Of a DNA stretch of 64,000 nt, positions 1 to 9,372 are shown in pieces. This stretch comes from BOG-938 sp035524315 (GTDB lineage Bacteria > Pseudomonadota > Alphaproteobacteria > Caulobacterales > Caulobacteraceae). Positions within the stretch are counted from its first letter, which is position 1, and each line of letters starts with the position of its first letter. The stretch covers positions 1 through 64,000 of the forward strand of contig DATKPD010000039.1 of the NCBI GenBank assembly GCA_035524315.1, given 5' to 3'. The notes below the pieces were generated by a model that did no database searches, was not told where the DNA came from, and saw only the letters and a program-made list of their open reading frames with translations. Both the position numbers and the translations under genes were made by a program.

Positions 1-900
1 CACGCCGACGCCGTCGCGCCGGCCGCCAACCCCGGTTGGGGCGCGAGCGACTGGAGCCAGCCCGCCGCCGCGCCGGCCGCGGGCCCGGCCGAGGATGTAT
101 GGGCCAAGCTGGCCATTGGGGCCGAGGTGGACTGGAGCCGCGGCTTCGCCCCGCCCGCCCAGCCCGCGCCCCCGCCGGCCGCAGCGCCCGCGCCTGTGTC
201 CGAGCCCGCGTCGGCGGCGGCCGAGGCCTGGGGTCCTGCCCCCGCGACCCCGGCCCCGCTGGCGGCGGCCCCAGCGCTCGCCCCTGGCCCGGCCGCGCCC
301 ACGGCGTCGTCCGACGTGGCCTGGGCGGCCTTTCTCGCCGCCGCCGGCGTGGCGCCCGGCGACTTGAAGACCGATCCCGCCCAGGCGGCCGCCAGCGCAG
401 GCGAAATCGTGCGCCGGCTAGTCGGGGGGCTGGTGGTGATGCTGGAGGCGCGCGCCCGGGCCAAGGCCCAGCTGGGGGCGCAATCGACCTCGCTCGAGTT
501 CGACGGCAACAACCCGCTCAAGTTCGCCCGCTCGCCAGAGCGGGTGGTGGCTCAGCTGCTCAATCCGCCCGAGCGCGGCTTCATGTCGGCTGACAAGGCC
601 GTGGCTGACTCGTTCCAGGACCTGCAGGCTCACCAGATGGCCACCTTGGCCGCGATGCAGAGCGCGCTGAAATCGACCCTGGCGCGCTTTTCGCCGGAGT
701 CGATCCGTGAGCGCGCCGAGATGCGCGGCCTCCTGGCCAAAATCCTGCCCGGCGCGCGCGACGCGGCCATGTGGCAGGCCTATGAGAAGGAATTCGAAGG
801 CGTCGCCCAAGGTTCGGACGAGGCGTTCATGGACGTGTTTTCCAAGGCGTTCAAACAGGCTTATGAAGAGGCCGCCGTCAGCATGAAGGGCAAGACCTGA
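1..900 (+). CDS. tagH: Type VI secretion FHA-domain protein TagH, C-terminal part
   Basis: The reading frame is open from base 1, so the 5' end lies outside the window; 299 codons are visible. The first ~100 residues are an Ala/Pro-rich linker. The rest is the helical C-terminal domain typical of T6SS-associated FHA proteins (TagH/Fha), with a conserved block around the residues NNPLKF and RERAEMRGLL. The N-terminal FHA domain, which would bind phosphothreonine, must lie upstream. In the T6SS threonine-phosphorylation pathway this protein reads the mark set by PpkA, whose gene sits in the convergent operon. The stop overlaps the start of the PAAR gene by one base (TGATG), so the two are probably translationally coupled. 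Confidence 0.85.
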   Translation, partial: HADAVAPAANPGWGASDWSQPAAAPAAGPAEDVWAKLAIGAEVDWSRGFAPPAQPAPPPAAAPAPVSEPASAAAEAWGPAPATPAPLAAAPALAPGPAAPTASSDVAWAAFLAAAGVAPGDLKTDPAQAAASAGEIVRRLVGGLVVMLEARARAKAQLGAQSTSLEFDGNNPLKFARSPERVVAQLLNPPERGFMSADKAVADSFQDLQAHQMATLAAMQSALKSTLARFSPESIRERAEMRGLLAKILPGARDAAMWQAYEKEFEGVAQGSDEAFMDVFSKAFKQAYEEAAVSMKGKT

Positions 901-1190
901 TGCCGCCCGCCGCCCGCGTCACCGACATGCACGTGTGCCCCATGGTCACCGGCGTGGTGCCCCATGTGGGGGGGCCGATCCTGCCCCCTTGCGCGCCCAC
1001 GGTGCTGACCGTCGGCCTGCCCCAGGCGCGTGTGACCGATCTGCTGACCTGCGTCGGCCCCCCCGACACGATCGCCAAGGGCTCGGCCACGGTGCTGGTG
1101 TCCAAGCTGCCGGCCGCGCGCATGGGCGACATCACGGCCCATGGCGGGACGATCGTGCTGGGCGCGCCGACGGTGATCATCGGCGGCTAG
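900..1190 (+). CDS. PAAR-domain T6SS spike-tip protein
   Basis: The product is 96 residues and consists almost only of a PAAR domain: repeated short segments of the form P-A-A-R-V-T-D, His/Cys pairs (CPM, HVGG, CVG) and a final AHGG...GAPTVIIGG strand. PAAR proteins cap the VgrG spike of the T6SS and sharpen it with a bound zinc. No effector extension is fused, so this is a stand-alone tip that could recruit separate effectors. It overlaps tagH by one base and converges on ppkA, with a 16-base gap between stops. Confidence 0.88.
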   Translation: MPPAARVTDMHVCPMVTGVVPHVGGPILPPCAPTVLTVGLPQARVTDLLTCVGPPDTIAKGSATVLVSKLPAARMGDITAHGGTIVLGAPTVIIGG

Positions 1191-1206
1191 CGGTCCGAGC
1201 CGGGTC

Positions 1207-3141
1207 CTAGCCGGACACCTGATACCAGACCATTTCCGTCTGCCATGCGCCGGCCTTGGCGGCGTTCGAGAAGGCTTGCGCCCAGGTGGACGAAGGCAAA
1301 GCCGGCTTGTCGGGCGCGCCGGTGGCGAAGGGTCCCGAGCCTCGGATCAGCAGGATGCCGGCCGCGCCCACCTGGTCGGTGCAGATGGTCACACGGTAAG
1401 AGTCGTTTCCGAGGTCCTGCACGAACTGCGGAGCCTGGGCACGGAAGGCGTTGAAGTCGGCGCGGCTGTTGAACAGCTTCTGGATGCGGCCTGTGGGCTC
1501 CATGCCGACCAGGGCGAAATCGCCCGACGGATCGTCGATGCGCAGGTCGATCTGGGCCTTGGCGTTGTGCGCCGGGCAGTCCTGCGGCGTGTCCTGGAGC
1601 GGGAACGGCGTGCTCTGAGGCACGTCCAAACGGGCGTCGGACACGAAACTGGTGTCGCGGAAGGCGCGGAAGGTGTCGAGCGCCACGCACGCGGCCGGCG
1701 CGGCGGCGACCACCGCGCTGGTGTCGGCGGCGGCCTTGCCATTCACCGCGCTGGACACGGCGGCGCCGGCGGCGGCCGCATCGCCGGCGACGCCCGCCAC
1801 AGTCACCTGCGACGCCGACGCGCTCGTCACGTTGAGCCAACTGCAGGGCGTGGAGCGTATCGGCGTCTGCAGCGCCTGGCGCAGCACCGCGGGATCGGCG
1901 GCGGGGATTGTCGCCGGGGCGGGCCCGCCAGCAGACGAGACCGGCGCGGGCGATGACCCCGGCTTGGGCGCGGTGAGCATGACCAGGGCCGCGATGCCGC
2001 CGCCGATGACCAGAACGCCGACCCCGGCGCCGATCAGCAGGCCCATCGGCGGGCCGGACCTGGCCCTGGGCGGCGCGGCGGGCGGGGAGGGCGCAGCCGG
2101 CGCGGGGGCGAACACCGTGGCCGGCGCCGAGGGCGCGCCGTCGAGCGCGGCCAGCACCGCGCCCATCGAACGGAAGCGCTTCTGCGGATCGGGCGCCAAC
2201 ATGCCTGCGAATACTGGGCGCAGGCTGGCCGGCAGAATCGACAGGTCTGGCCCCTTGCGACGCTTGTCGATCGCCTCCACCAGGGTCGCGCCCATGTCGA
2301 CCGGCTTGCCGTTTGCAAAGGCCAGCATCACCAGCGCGAGGCTGTAGACATCCGTCCACGGACCGATAGCGCGATCGAAGTCACCGAACTGTTCAGGGGC
2401 CACATAGCCCAGCTTGCCCGCAAAGCCGTCGCCGACGATGGTGCCGCCGGAGGGGTCGAGGTCCTTGGCGATGCCGAAGTCGATCACCTTGGCCTGGTCA
2501 AGCTTGCCGTCCTCCAGCAACACATTGTCGGGCGACATGTCACGGTGGATCGCCCCCAGCTCGTGCGCGGCGTTAAGGCCCGAAGCCAGGCGCCGCGTGA
2601 GCTGCTCGATCTGCGCGGCAGTGGGCTGGTAACGGCCGATCAGGTCGCCGAGCGGCTCGCCCTGGATGAATTCGGTGACGATGTAGAACACGCCCAGCGT
2701 GGGCTCCTGAGCCAGCACGCGATACTGCACCACCGCCGGATGCGACAGCCGCGTGAGGGTGCGCGCTTCCTTGCGGAACATTGCCTGGACATTGGGGTCG
2801 GCGGCCAGATGCGGCAGCATGACCTTGATGGCCACGCGCTCGTCGGTATTGACGTTGACGCCCTCGTACACCTCGCCCATGCCGCCGCGGGCGATGAACC
2901 GGCGCACCTCGTAGATATGGTTGAGCACCGCGCCCACGGCGACCCGCGTGGGCGCGGGCGCGGGTTGCGCTACTACGGGTTGCTCGGGGGCGGGCGGCGC
3001 GGGCGGCGGCGGGGTCGGCTCTGATGCAGAGCGAGCCGCGGGCGCGGGCGAAGGCATGAACACAGTGCGCTCGTCGCCGGCCGGCGGCGGCGCGTCGTCC
3101 TTGGGTTCGTCCTGGGGCTTGTCCTCGGGACCGGGGCTCAT
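1207..3141 (-). CDS. ppkA: T6SS serine/threonine protein kinase PpkA-like
   Basis: The 644-residue product has a Pro-rich N-terminus, a Hanks-type kinase domain (~75-330), a Pro-rich linker, one membrane segment (~365-390) and a periplasmic domain with several Cys that I do not recognise. Kinase motifs are intact: glycine loop ARGGMGEVY, VAIK with Lys106, HRD with Asp201, Asn206, and DFG with Asp221. This is the topology of PpkA, which phosphorylates T6SS components to switch on secretion. The N-terminus carries R-T-V-F-M-P-S-P around Thr26, which also occurs in TssL of this operon. The start codon overlaps the phosphatase stop (ATGA); it is the last gene of the operon. Confidence 0.9.
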   Translation of the reverse strand: MSPGPEDKPQDEPKDDAPPPAGDERTVFMPSPAPAARSASEPTPPPPAPPAPEQPVVAQPAPAPTRVAVGAVLNHIYEVRRFIARGGMGEVYEGVNVNTDERVAIKVMLPHLAADPNVQAMFRKEARTLTRLSHPAVVQYRVLAQEPTLGVFYIVTEFIQGEPLGDLIGRYQPTAAQIEQLTRRLASGLNAAHELGAIHRDMSPDNVLLEDGKLDQAKVIDFGIAKDLDPSGGTIVGDGFAGKLGYVAPEQFGDFDRAIGPWTDVYSLALVMLAFANGKPVDMGATLVEAIDKRRKGPDLSILPASLRPVFAGMLAPDPQKRFRSMGAVLAALDGAPSAPATVFAPAPAAPSPPAAPPRARSGPPMGLLIGAGVGVLVIGGGIAALVMLTAPKPGSSPAPVSSAGGPAPATIPAADPAVLRQALQTPIRSTPCSWLNVTSASASQVTVAGVAGDAAAAGAAVSSAVNGKAAADTSAVVAAAPAACVALDTFRAFRDTSFVSDARLDVPQSTPFPLQDTPQDCPAHNAKAQIDLRIDDPSGDFALVGMEPTGRIQKLFNSRADFNAFRAQAPQFVQDLGNDSYRVTICTDQVGAAGILLIRGSGPFATGAPDKPALPSSTWAQAFSNAAKAGAWQTEMVWYQVSG

Positions 3142-3899
3142 CCGAGGCCTCGGTCAGCGGCGGCGAACGACAGGGCGGTCATCTCCTCGCAGGCGATCAC
3201 CGCCACGGTGACATTGTCCGGCGCCCCGCGATCGAGGGTCAGCTCCAGCAGGCGACGGCAGGCTTCGGACGGCGGCGCGCTCATACAGTCAGCGATCTCG
3301 GGTTCAGAAACCGGCCCGGTCAGGCCGTCGCTGCACAGCAGGAAAACGTCGTTGTGCGCCACCTTGTCGGACACGGCGTCCAGCTCCAATTCGGCCTGTA
3401 CGCCCACGGCCCGCGACAGCACGTGGCTCATGGGGTGGCCCTTGGCCTCGTCCGGCGTCAGCATCCCAGCCTCGATCAGGTCCTGCACCCGGGTGTGGTC
3501 CTGGGTCAGGCGGTGCAGGACACCGCCGCGCAGCAGATAGATGCGGCTGTCCCCCGCCCACAGGCAGGCGAAGCGCTCGTCGCCGATCAACAGCGCGACC
3601 ACGGTCGAGCCCATCCGCACGTTGCCGGCCAGGGCCGTGCGATAGATGTGCCCGTTGGCCGTGTGGATCGCCTCGGCCAGGGCGGCGACCGAGCGGTCGA
3701 AATCCTCGCCCAGCGGCGCCGCGCGCAGCGCCTCGACGATGGCGCTGGAGGCCCACTCCCCGTTCTCGTGACCGCCCATGCCGTCGGCGACCGCCCACGC
3801 GCCCTCGCCTTCGCGCAGCAGCAAGGCGTCCTCGTTATGGTCGCGCTTGCGGCCCTCGTGGGTGACCCCGGCGCTCTTGATGCGGAAGGCGGCGCTCAC
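3138..3899 (-). CDS. pppA: PP2C-family protein phosphatase PppA (T6SS)
   Basis: A 253-residue PP2C (PPM) phosphatase with the metal-binding motifs RDHNEDA near the start, DGMGGHENG, GDSRIYL, LCSDGLTGP and APDNVTVAV. In T6SS loci this enzyme reverses PpkA phosphorylation. I chose the GTG at 3899 because it overlaps the tagF stop in a GTGA arrangement and directly precedes the conserved fold; longer versions reading back through tagF are out-of-frame artefacts. In Agrobacterium, TagF and PppA are fused in one protein (recalled); here they are separate but coupled. Confidence 0.9.
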   Translation of the reverse strand: MSAAFRIKSAGVTHEGRKRDHNEDALLLREGEGAWAVADGMGGHENGEWASSAIVEALRAAPLGEDFDRSVAALAEAIHTANGHIYRTALAGNVRMGSTVVALLIGDERFACLWAGDSRIYLLRGGVLHRLTQDHTRVQDLIEAGMLTPDEAKGHPMSHVLSRAVGVQAELELDAVSDKVAHNDVFLLCSDGLTGPVSEPEIADCMSAPPSEACRRLLELTLDRGAPDNVTVAVIACEEMTALSFAAADRGLG

Positions 3900-4468
3900 G
3901 GGACGGCCTGGCCCAGCGCGAAGGCGCGCGCGAACAGGTCGCGAGGCGGGTCGTGGCCGGCGATCACTGCCGCGGGCGCGCCATCGTAGCCTACCGCCCA
4001 CCAGGCTCCGTTGCTCGCGTCCACGCTGGCGGCGACGGCGGCGGGCGCCCCATGGTCCAAGACCCGATCGGCGGCGGCCACAGCCGCGTCGGCGTCGAGC
4101 CCCTCGGAGAAACAGCGATAGATCACCTCTTCCAGGCGGGCGGACAGCAGGGCGCCTTGGGCGACGGCCTCCTCGGCCGTGAGGCCCTGCACCGCCAACA
4201 GGATCACGAAGCGACGCCCCACGGCGTCGACCGAGGGGGCCAGGGCGCCGGCCAGCCAGGCCTCGCCGAAGCCCTCGGGCCGCGCGACGAAGCGCCAGGG
4301 CGCGGCCGCATCGTGCGCGTCGCCGAACCGCTCGCCCAGGGCCGCGCCCGCCCGCTCCAGACCCGCCGATGCCCACCCATCCCAGGCCTCGCGCGCCGTG
4401 GGAGCAAGGCCGCGCGCCACGAAATCGCCGTGGCGGGGCAGCTTTCCGAACAGCACGCCGCCGCGCAT
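3896..4468 (-). CDS. tagF: Type VI secretion-associated protein TagF
   Basis: A 190-residue protein of the TagF family (formerly DUF2094). The diagnostic N-terminus is present: FGKLPRHGDFVARG, followed by a WDGWASAGL helix. TagF proteins act as post-translational repressors of T6SS assembly, and their relief can depend on the PpkA/PppA pathway. It follows tssM after ten bases and overlaps pppA by four bases, giving a regulatory cassette tagF-pppA-ppkA at the end of the structural operon. Confidence 0.88.
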   Translation of the reverse strand: MRGGVLFGKLPRHGDFVARGLAPTAREAWDGWASAGLERAGAALGERFGDAHDAAAPWRFVARPEGFGEAWLAGALAPSVDAVGRRFVILLAVQGLTAEEAVAQGALLSARLEEVIYRCFSEGLDADAAVAAADRVLDHGAPAAVAASVDASNGAWWAVGYDGAPAAVIAGHDPPRDLFARAFALGQAVP

Positions 4469-4478
4469 CGTCCTGAGC

Positions 4479-7400
4479 TCACAAGCGCGACGGGCAGTGG
4501 AACGACCACACCCCGCCGCGACTGAAGGGATTGGCCGCTCCCGGCAGGGTCACGCGCAGGACGGCGCTGGCGGCGCCGTCGCCAAAGGTGGCTTTGAACG
4601 CCGTCGGCCCGTCGTTCTCGCGCTTGGCGGCGTCGAACAGCCGGAACAGCGCCCAGGGACCTTCGAAGCTGTAGGACTTCACCGCCTTGGACCCCGCGAA
4701 CAACGTGACCGAGGCCACCGGCAGGGCGCTGGTGGTCCACTGGATCGGCCGCTGACCGGCCTGGCCCGCGTCGAAGCGATAGGTCTGGCCGCCGGCCGCG
4801 ATTTCAACCGCGGTCACCGGGCCGCCGAAACCCACCGCCTCCACCTTGGCGGACACGCCCGACAGCAGAAGGTCGCGCAGGCCGGCGGCGCGCTGGAACT
4901 CGGCGGCGCTGGAGGGATCGAGCGCGGCGGCGATCGGATCGCCCGCGCGCCAGCGCCAGGTTTTGGCGCTGGTGTCCATCAGCGGGGCCAGGCGAGTCTG
5001 AGCGAAGCTGTCGATCTGGCCGTTGAGCCCGAACACACGCAGCAGATCGCCCACCGGCGCATCGTTCTGCGAGGCGGCGGTGAAGGGATAGCGGTCGGTC
5101 ACCGCGCTCTGGCAGGCGGGCAGGACGCTCTGGCTGTAGGCGGTGGAAATGGCCCCTGTCGCGGAAGACAGCTGCGCGCTGTCGCCCTGCTTGGACGCAG
5201 CGGCGGTGAAACTCTGCGCCATGGGCGGGGCCGTGGCCGAGGCGGCGGCCAGTTCAGCCATGGCCTTGGACAGATCGCCCTGGGCCGCGTCGGCGCCGAG
5301 GCCCGCGCCCGCGCGGTCGGCCTGGGTCTTGGCGATCACGGCGGCCTTGAGCTTGGCGATGAAGTCGTCGACCGGCGCGGGCGACTTGCCGTCGCCGACG
5401 AAGGCCGACAGCTGGGCAAAGGCGTCGGTAATGGTCTTGCCGGCGTCGATCCCGCCCGCCGGGCCCGAGCCGCCAGCCGCCAGCGCCCCAACCGGCCCGA
5501 GCGCCGACGAGGCGGCCCTGGCCGCGCCGTCGACCGGCGTGCCGCCGCTGAAGTCAGTGTTGGCCTTGACCTGCAGCAGGATCAGCTTGAGCGGCGGCGG
5601 GGCGGCGGTGGCGGCGCCGAAGGCCGACATGTCGGCGAAGTAGTTGGCCGGCCGCAGGCTGCCGACCACGGCCTGCCACGCCTTGATGTAGTCCTGGGCG
5701 TACAGGGCCGACACGCCCGGCTTGACCTGCTGGATCTGCGCCCGGATCGTTTCGGTGTTCTGGTCCGCCCCCATCACCCACAGGTCCTTCTCCAGCTCGT
5801 CCTGCACGTTCTGCAGGCCGAGCTGATAGGCTTTCTGGAACCCGTCGCGGGTGAAGAAGTAGGGCGTGGTCAGGGCCATGACCTGGTCGCCGTTGGCGAA
5901 GGCCTTGGCGCTGCCGGCGCTGAGGATGGAATCCGCGCGCCAGTCCGCCCCGCCCGACGCGGCCGCCTTCTGCTTGAGGATGGCGTAGGCGCGGTCGGCC
6001 AGGGACAAGGTCTGAACCTGCACGCGCGAGGCCTCGACCAGGCCGCCGTCGAGCGGGGCGCGGCCGTCTGGCCAAACGCGACCGAAGCGCGGGTCGGCCA
6101 GCAGGGCGTCGAGGTGCTCGCCCAGTTCCTTGCGCTCGTCGGCGCGGTCCTCGCCGGGATAAACATTGGTCGCCCAGTCGTTCTCGACCCAGGCCTTGAT
6201 GGCCGGCTTGTCGAGCGCCGGGGCCTGGCCGCCCAGCATCAGATAGACCTTAAGCGGCTCGTAGATGGCCAGGGCGTTGGACTGGTTGTCCTGCAGATAG
6301 CGCTCGAGCCGCAGCAGGATGCGCGGCAGCAGTACCCTTTGCAGCGCTTCCTGATAGGCCTGTTCGGCCGCCTTGGCATGGCTGCGCTGATAGAGGCCGA
6401 ACGTCATCAGCAGCGGCGGCCCGGACTTCTGGGCGTCGCCATAGCCGCGAGGCAAAGCGCGCAGGGCGCGCAAGGTGGACAGGGAGGATTCCAGGTCCGG
6501 ATCGCTCTCGCTGACCTCGACCAGGTCGAGGCTGCCCGCCCGCGCTTGCTCGGCCACGTTGCGCCCCCCGGCCAGCAACTGGTCTTGTAGGGCGCGGTTC
6601 TTGACGAAGCTGACGCCCCACAGGACCAGCACCAGCAGCGAGACCACGCCGATGGCGGCGAAGCCTGCGGTCATCATGGCCGCGCGGCGCGCCTTAGCCT
6701 TGGCCGAGGTCTGCACCAGACCGGCCTCTGCGAACACCACGTCCTTGAGCAAGCGGTTGATGAAGTAGGCGCGGCCTTGGCCGGCCGGGCGCTGGGGCGC
6801 GTCGTAGACGGCGGCGACACCGGCCAGGATACGGTCGAGCGGCGCGCCCTGCTGCACGCCGCTGGTCAGGTAAAAGCCGCGCAGCGCCGCGGCCTTTTCC
6901 GGCGCGTCGGCGGGAAAGGCGCCGTCGAGGAATCGCACGATCCGCGCGCGCAGCGCCTCGACCTGGGCGGGGAAGCCGACGATCAGGCCGCGCCGGCGCG
7001 CGTCGAGCTCATCCTGCAGACGCTTGGAGGTGCGATCGGCCAGGGCCTGGCGCACCTGGTCGAAGGCTTCGGCCATGGCGTCGGCGTCGGCAGGCCGGCC
7101 GCCCCATTTGAAGGTCGCCCCCACCACGGCGCGGCGGCCCTCGACGTCGAGGTCGTCGTAGAACTCGGTGAAGCCGGCGATCAGGTCGGCCTTGGTGAAC
7201 ACGACATAGACCGGGACCGACAGCTCCAGCCCTTGCTGCAGCTCGGCCAGACGCCTGCGAACCGTGGCGGCGTGGCGGTCGATGGCGGCGGCGTCGGCGC
7301 CGGCCAGCTCGTCCAGACCGATCGCCACCAGTACGCCGTTGATCGGCTGCAGCGGCCGGTTCTTGCGCAGCAGGCCGAGGAAGGCGCGCCAGGCGTCGCG

Positions 7401-7940
7401 ATCGCGCTCGCTGTCGGAATCCTGCGAAGTGTAGCGACCGGCGGTGTCGACCAGCACCGCCTCGTCGGCGAACCAGAAGTCGAGGTTTCGCGTGCCGCCC
7501 ACGCCCTTGAGCGCCTCGTCCGAGAAGGGAAAGCGCAGGCCGGAATTGAGCAAGGCCGTGGTCTTGCCCGCGCCGGGCGGGCCGATGATCACGTACCAGG
7601 GGCGGCTATAAAGGTAATCGCGCTTGTCGCCGCTGGCGGCCTTGAGCTTGGTCAGGGCCTCGCTGAGGCGTCCCGCTAAAACTTTGGATTCGGGATCGGG
7701 CGCGGTGTCGGCCAGGCTGTCGGCCAGACGCTTGGACGCGGCGCGCGCGGCGAACACCCGCCATGCGGCGCAGGCGCCCCAGGTCAAAGCCACCAGCAGC
7801 ACGACCAGCAGCCGCACCCACCACGGCCGCAGGAAGCCCGCCACCAGGGGCAGGAGCAGCGCCAGGATCACCGCGACCAGCACGGCCGTCAGGATCGACA
7901 GCACCCACCAGTTGCCGAAGGTCTTCTTGAGCCCGCCCAT
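4479..7940 (-). CDS. tssM: Type VI secretion membrane subunit TssM (IcmF)
   Basis: The 1153-residue product matches TssM/IcmF in length and layout. Two hydrophobic segments lie at ~12-36 and 41-59, then a cytoplasmic NTPase-like domain with Walker A GPPGAGKTT at 120-128, a third membrane segment near 415-440, and a long periplasmic region ending in the C-terminal beta domain. TssM with TssL and TssJ forms the envelope complex that anchors the T6SS baseplate. The Walker A Lys/Thr pair is intact, so ATP binding is possible. The gene starts seven bases after tssL. Confidence 0.95.
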   Translation of the reverse strand: MGGLKKTFGNWWVLSILTAVLVAVILALLLPLVAGFLRPWWVRLLVVLLVALTWGACAAWRVFAARAASKRLADSLADTAPDPESKVLAGRLSEALTKLKAASGDKRDYLYSRPWYVIIGPPGAGKTTALLNSGLRFPFSDEALKGVGGTRNLDFWFADEAVLVDTAGRYTSQDSDSERDRDAWRAFLGLLRKNRPLQPINGVLVAIGLDELAGADAAAIDRHAATVRRRLAELQQGLELSVPVYVVFTKADLIAGFTEFYDDLDVEGRRAVVGATFKWGGRPADADAMAEAFDQVRQALADRTSKRLQDELDARRRGLIVGFPAQVEALRARIVRFLDGAFPADAPEKAAALRGFYLTSGVQQGAPLDRILAGVAAVYDAPQRPAGQGRAYFINRLLKDVVFAEAGLVQTSAKAKARRAAMMTAGFAAIGVVSLLVLVLWGVSFVKNRALQDQLLAGGRNVAEQARAGSLDLVEVSESDPDLESSLSTLRALRALPRGYGDAQKSGPPLLMTFGLYQRSHAKAAEQAYQEALQRVLLPRILLRLERYLQDNQSNALAIYEPLKVYLMLGGQAPALDKPAIKAWVENDWATNVYPGEDRADERKELGEHLDALLADPRFGRVWPDGRAPLDGGLVEASRVQVQTLSLADRAYAILKQKAAASGGADWRADSILSAGSAKAFANGDQVMALTTPYFFTRDGFQKAYQLGLQNVQDELEKDLWVMGADQNTETIRAQIQQVKPGVSALYAQDYIKAWQAVVGSLRPANYFADMSAFGAATAAPPPLKLILLQVKANTDFSGGTPVDGAARAASSALGPVGALAAGGSGPAGGIDAGKTITDAFAQLSAFVGDGKSPAPVDDFIAKLKAAVIAKTQADRAGAGLGADAAQGDLSKAMAELAAASATAPPMAQSFTAAASKQGDSAQLSSATGAISTAYSQSVLPACQSAVTDRYPFTAASQNDAPVGDLLRVFGLNGQIDSFAQTRLAPLMDTSAKTWRWRAGDPIAAALDPSSAAEFQRAAGLRDLLLSGVSAKVEAVGFGGPVTAVEIAAGGQTYRFDAGQAGQRPIQWTTSALPVASVTLFAGSKAVKSYSFEGPWALFRLFDAAKRENDGPTAFKATFGDGAASAVLRVTLPGAANPFSRGGVWSFHCPSRL

Positions 7941-7947
7941 GACGTGT

Positions 7948-9372
7948 TCAGGCCCCGCGTTGGATCACGATTTCGACCCGCCGGTTCTGGGCCTTGCCCT
8001 CGGCGGTGTCATTGGAAGCGACCGGATTGGCGTCGCCGTAGCCTTGGGCGCTGACACGGCCGGGGTCGGGCAGCTTGGACTTGATCAAGCCGGCCACGGT
8101 ATTGGCCCGCGCCTGTGACAGCGCCATGTTGTCCGGGAAGCTGATCGAATGGATCTTGTCGTCGTCGGTATAGCCCTCGACCCGCACCGGACCCGGTTCG
8201 GTGTTCAGCGCCGCGCCAATGCGGTCGATCAGGGCGTCTCGCCCGGTGTCGAGCTGGTCGGAGGCCGAGCGGAACAGGCCGCCGACGGTGGTGCGCACCC
8301 GCACGCTGGAGGCGTCTTCAAGCACCGTAACGAGGTGTTGGGCGATCTCGGGCGCCAGAAAGGCGCGGATGCGGGTCAGTTGGGCGCTTTCAGGCGGCGC
8401 CGGAGGCGGGGGGGCCACGCGGCTGAGGCGAAGAGGCTGGTCGGGATTGATCGCCTGCAGAGCGGCCAGGGCCGGGCCGCCGGTTCCCGCCAGGATCACG
8501 CGCAACACGATGTAGATCACCAGGAGCACCAGGGAGGCGGCGCCAGCGGCAAGCAGCATCGGCGTCCAGAAGCCCAGTTTCTGAGCCGGCGCCTGCTCGC
8601 CCTTCCAGTGGGGCGACAGCTCGGTCGCGGACACGGTCTTGGCGTGGGCCAAGGCGGCGTAGACGCGCTGCATCATCTCCTGATGAGCGCGCTTGCCCTC
8701 GGCCTGCACGCGGTAGCGCCCCTCGAAACCGGCGGCGAGACAGGCGTGATACAGTTCGAGCAGGTCGGGGAATTCGGCCGGCCGCGCGACCATTTCCTCC
8801 AAGAGCTTCCAGAAGCGGTCGCCGCCGATGTTCTCGCCAAAGAAACGCACGACCATGCTGCGCTGGGCCCAGATGGCCGCGTCCTGCTCCTGGCCGGGCA
8901 GGTTGAGGGCCACGTCGTCGATGGTCGAGCACAAGGCGTAGCGGCCGCGCATGACGTGCTCGTCGGGATAGCGTCCGCGCACCGCCTGTTCCCAGGCCGA
9001 GATGGCCGCCACCGACTTCTGGTGCAGGTCCGGGAGGGCGATGGCGGCGCGGCCGGCGCGGACGCTGGCGACCAGGGCCAGGAACGGCCCGGCGGCCATC
9101 ATCATCGGATTGCGCGCCTTAGGCGGGCTGGCGGGCGGCGGCACGTCGTCGGCCTTGAGCCGGGCGTCCTGCCAGGCGGCGCCGGGGCCCTGCGGCGGCT
9201 CGACCGGCGGCGGAGCGGCCGGAGCGCCGACAAAGGATTCGGTCGGCGCTCCCAGGGGAGTCCCCGCCGGCGGACCCGCAGGCGCGGCGGCGGGCGGGTT
9301 AGCCTTCAGCCCTTGCAGGGGCGAGGGCCGGAAGACCGTACGGTTGGGACCGGACCCGTTCTCGTCGCTCAT
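7948..9372 (-). CDS. tssL: Type VI secretion membrane subunit TssL with OmpA-like domain
   Basis: A 474-residue fusion of a cytoplasmic DotU/TssL domain (~100-300), one membrane segment (~275-300, LLVIYIVL region) and a periplasmic OmpA/MotB-like peptidoglycan-binding domain at the C-terminus (VEGYTDDD ... QNRRVEIVI). I chose ATG 9372, which overlaps the tssK stop (ATGA); an in-frame start 24 bases upstream lies inside tssK. The N-terminus has N-R-T-V-F-R-P-S-P around Thr12. In Agrobacterium, TssL is phosphorylated by PpkA on an N-terminal Thr and then bound by the FHA protein (recalled), so this motif is the likely counterpart. Confidence 0.93.
   Translation of the reverse strand: MSDENGSGPNRTVFRPSPLQGLKANPPAAAPAGPPAGTPLGAPTESFVGAPAAPPPVEPPQGPGAAWQDARLKADDVPPPASPPKARNPMMMAAGPFLALVASVRAGRAAIALPDLHQKSVAAISAWEQAVRGRYPDEHVMRGRYALCSTIDDVALNLPGQEQDAAIWAQRSMVVRFFGENIGGDRFWKLLEEMVARPAEFPDLLELYHACLAAGFEGRYRVQAEGKRAHQEMMQRVYAALAHAKTVSATELSPHWKGEQAPAQKLGFWTPMLLAAGAASLVLLVIYIVLRVILAGTGGPALAALQAINPDQPLRLSRVAPPPPAPPESAQLTRIRAFLAPEIAQHLVTVLEDASSVRVRTTVGGLFRSASDQLDTGRDALIDRIGAALNTEPGPVRVEGYTDDDKIHSISFPDNMALSQARANTVAGLIKSKLPDPGRVSAQGYGDANPVASNDTAEGKAQNRRVEIVIQRGA

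Noticed and set aside
4179..6590. An 803-codon open frame on the + strand opposite tssM.
   Set aside because: It is antisense to the well-supported TssM frame, has His/Arg/Gly-rich low-complexity content typical of GC-rich shadow frames and no recognisable domain.
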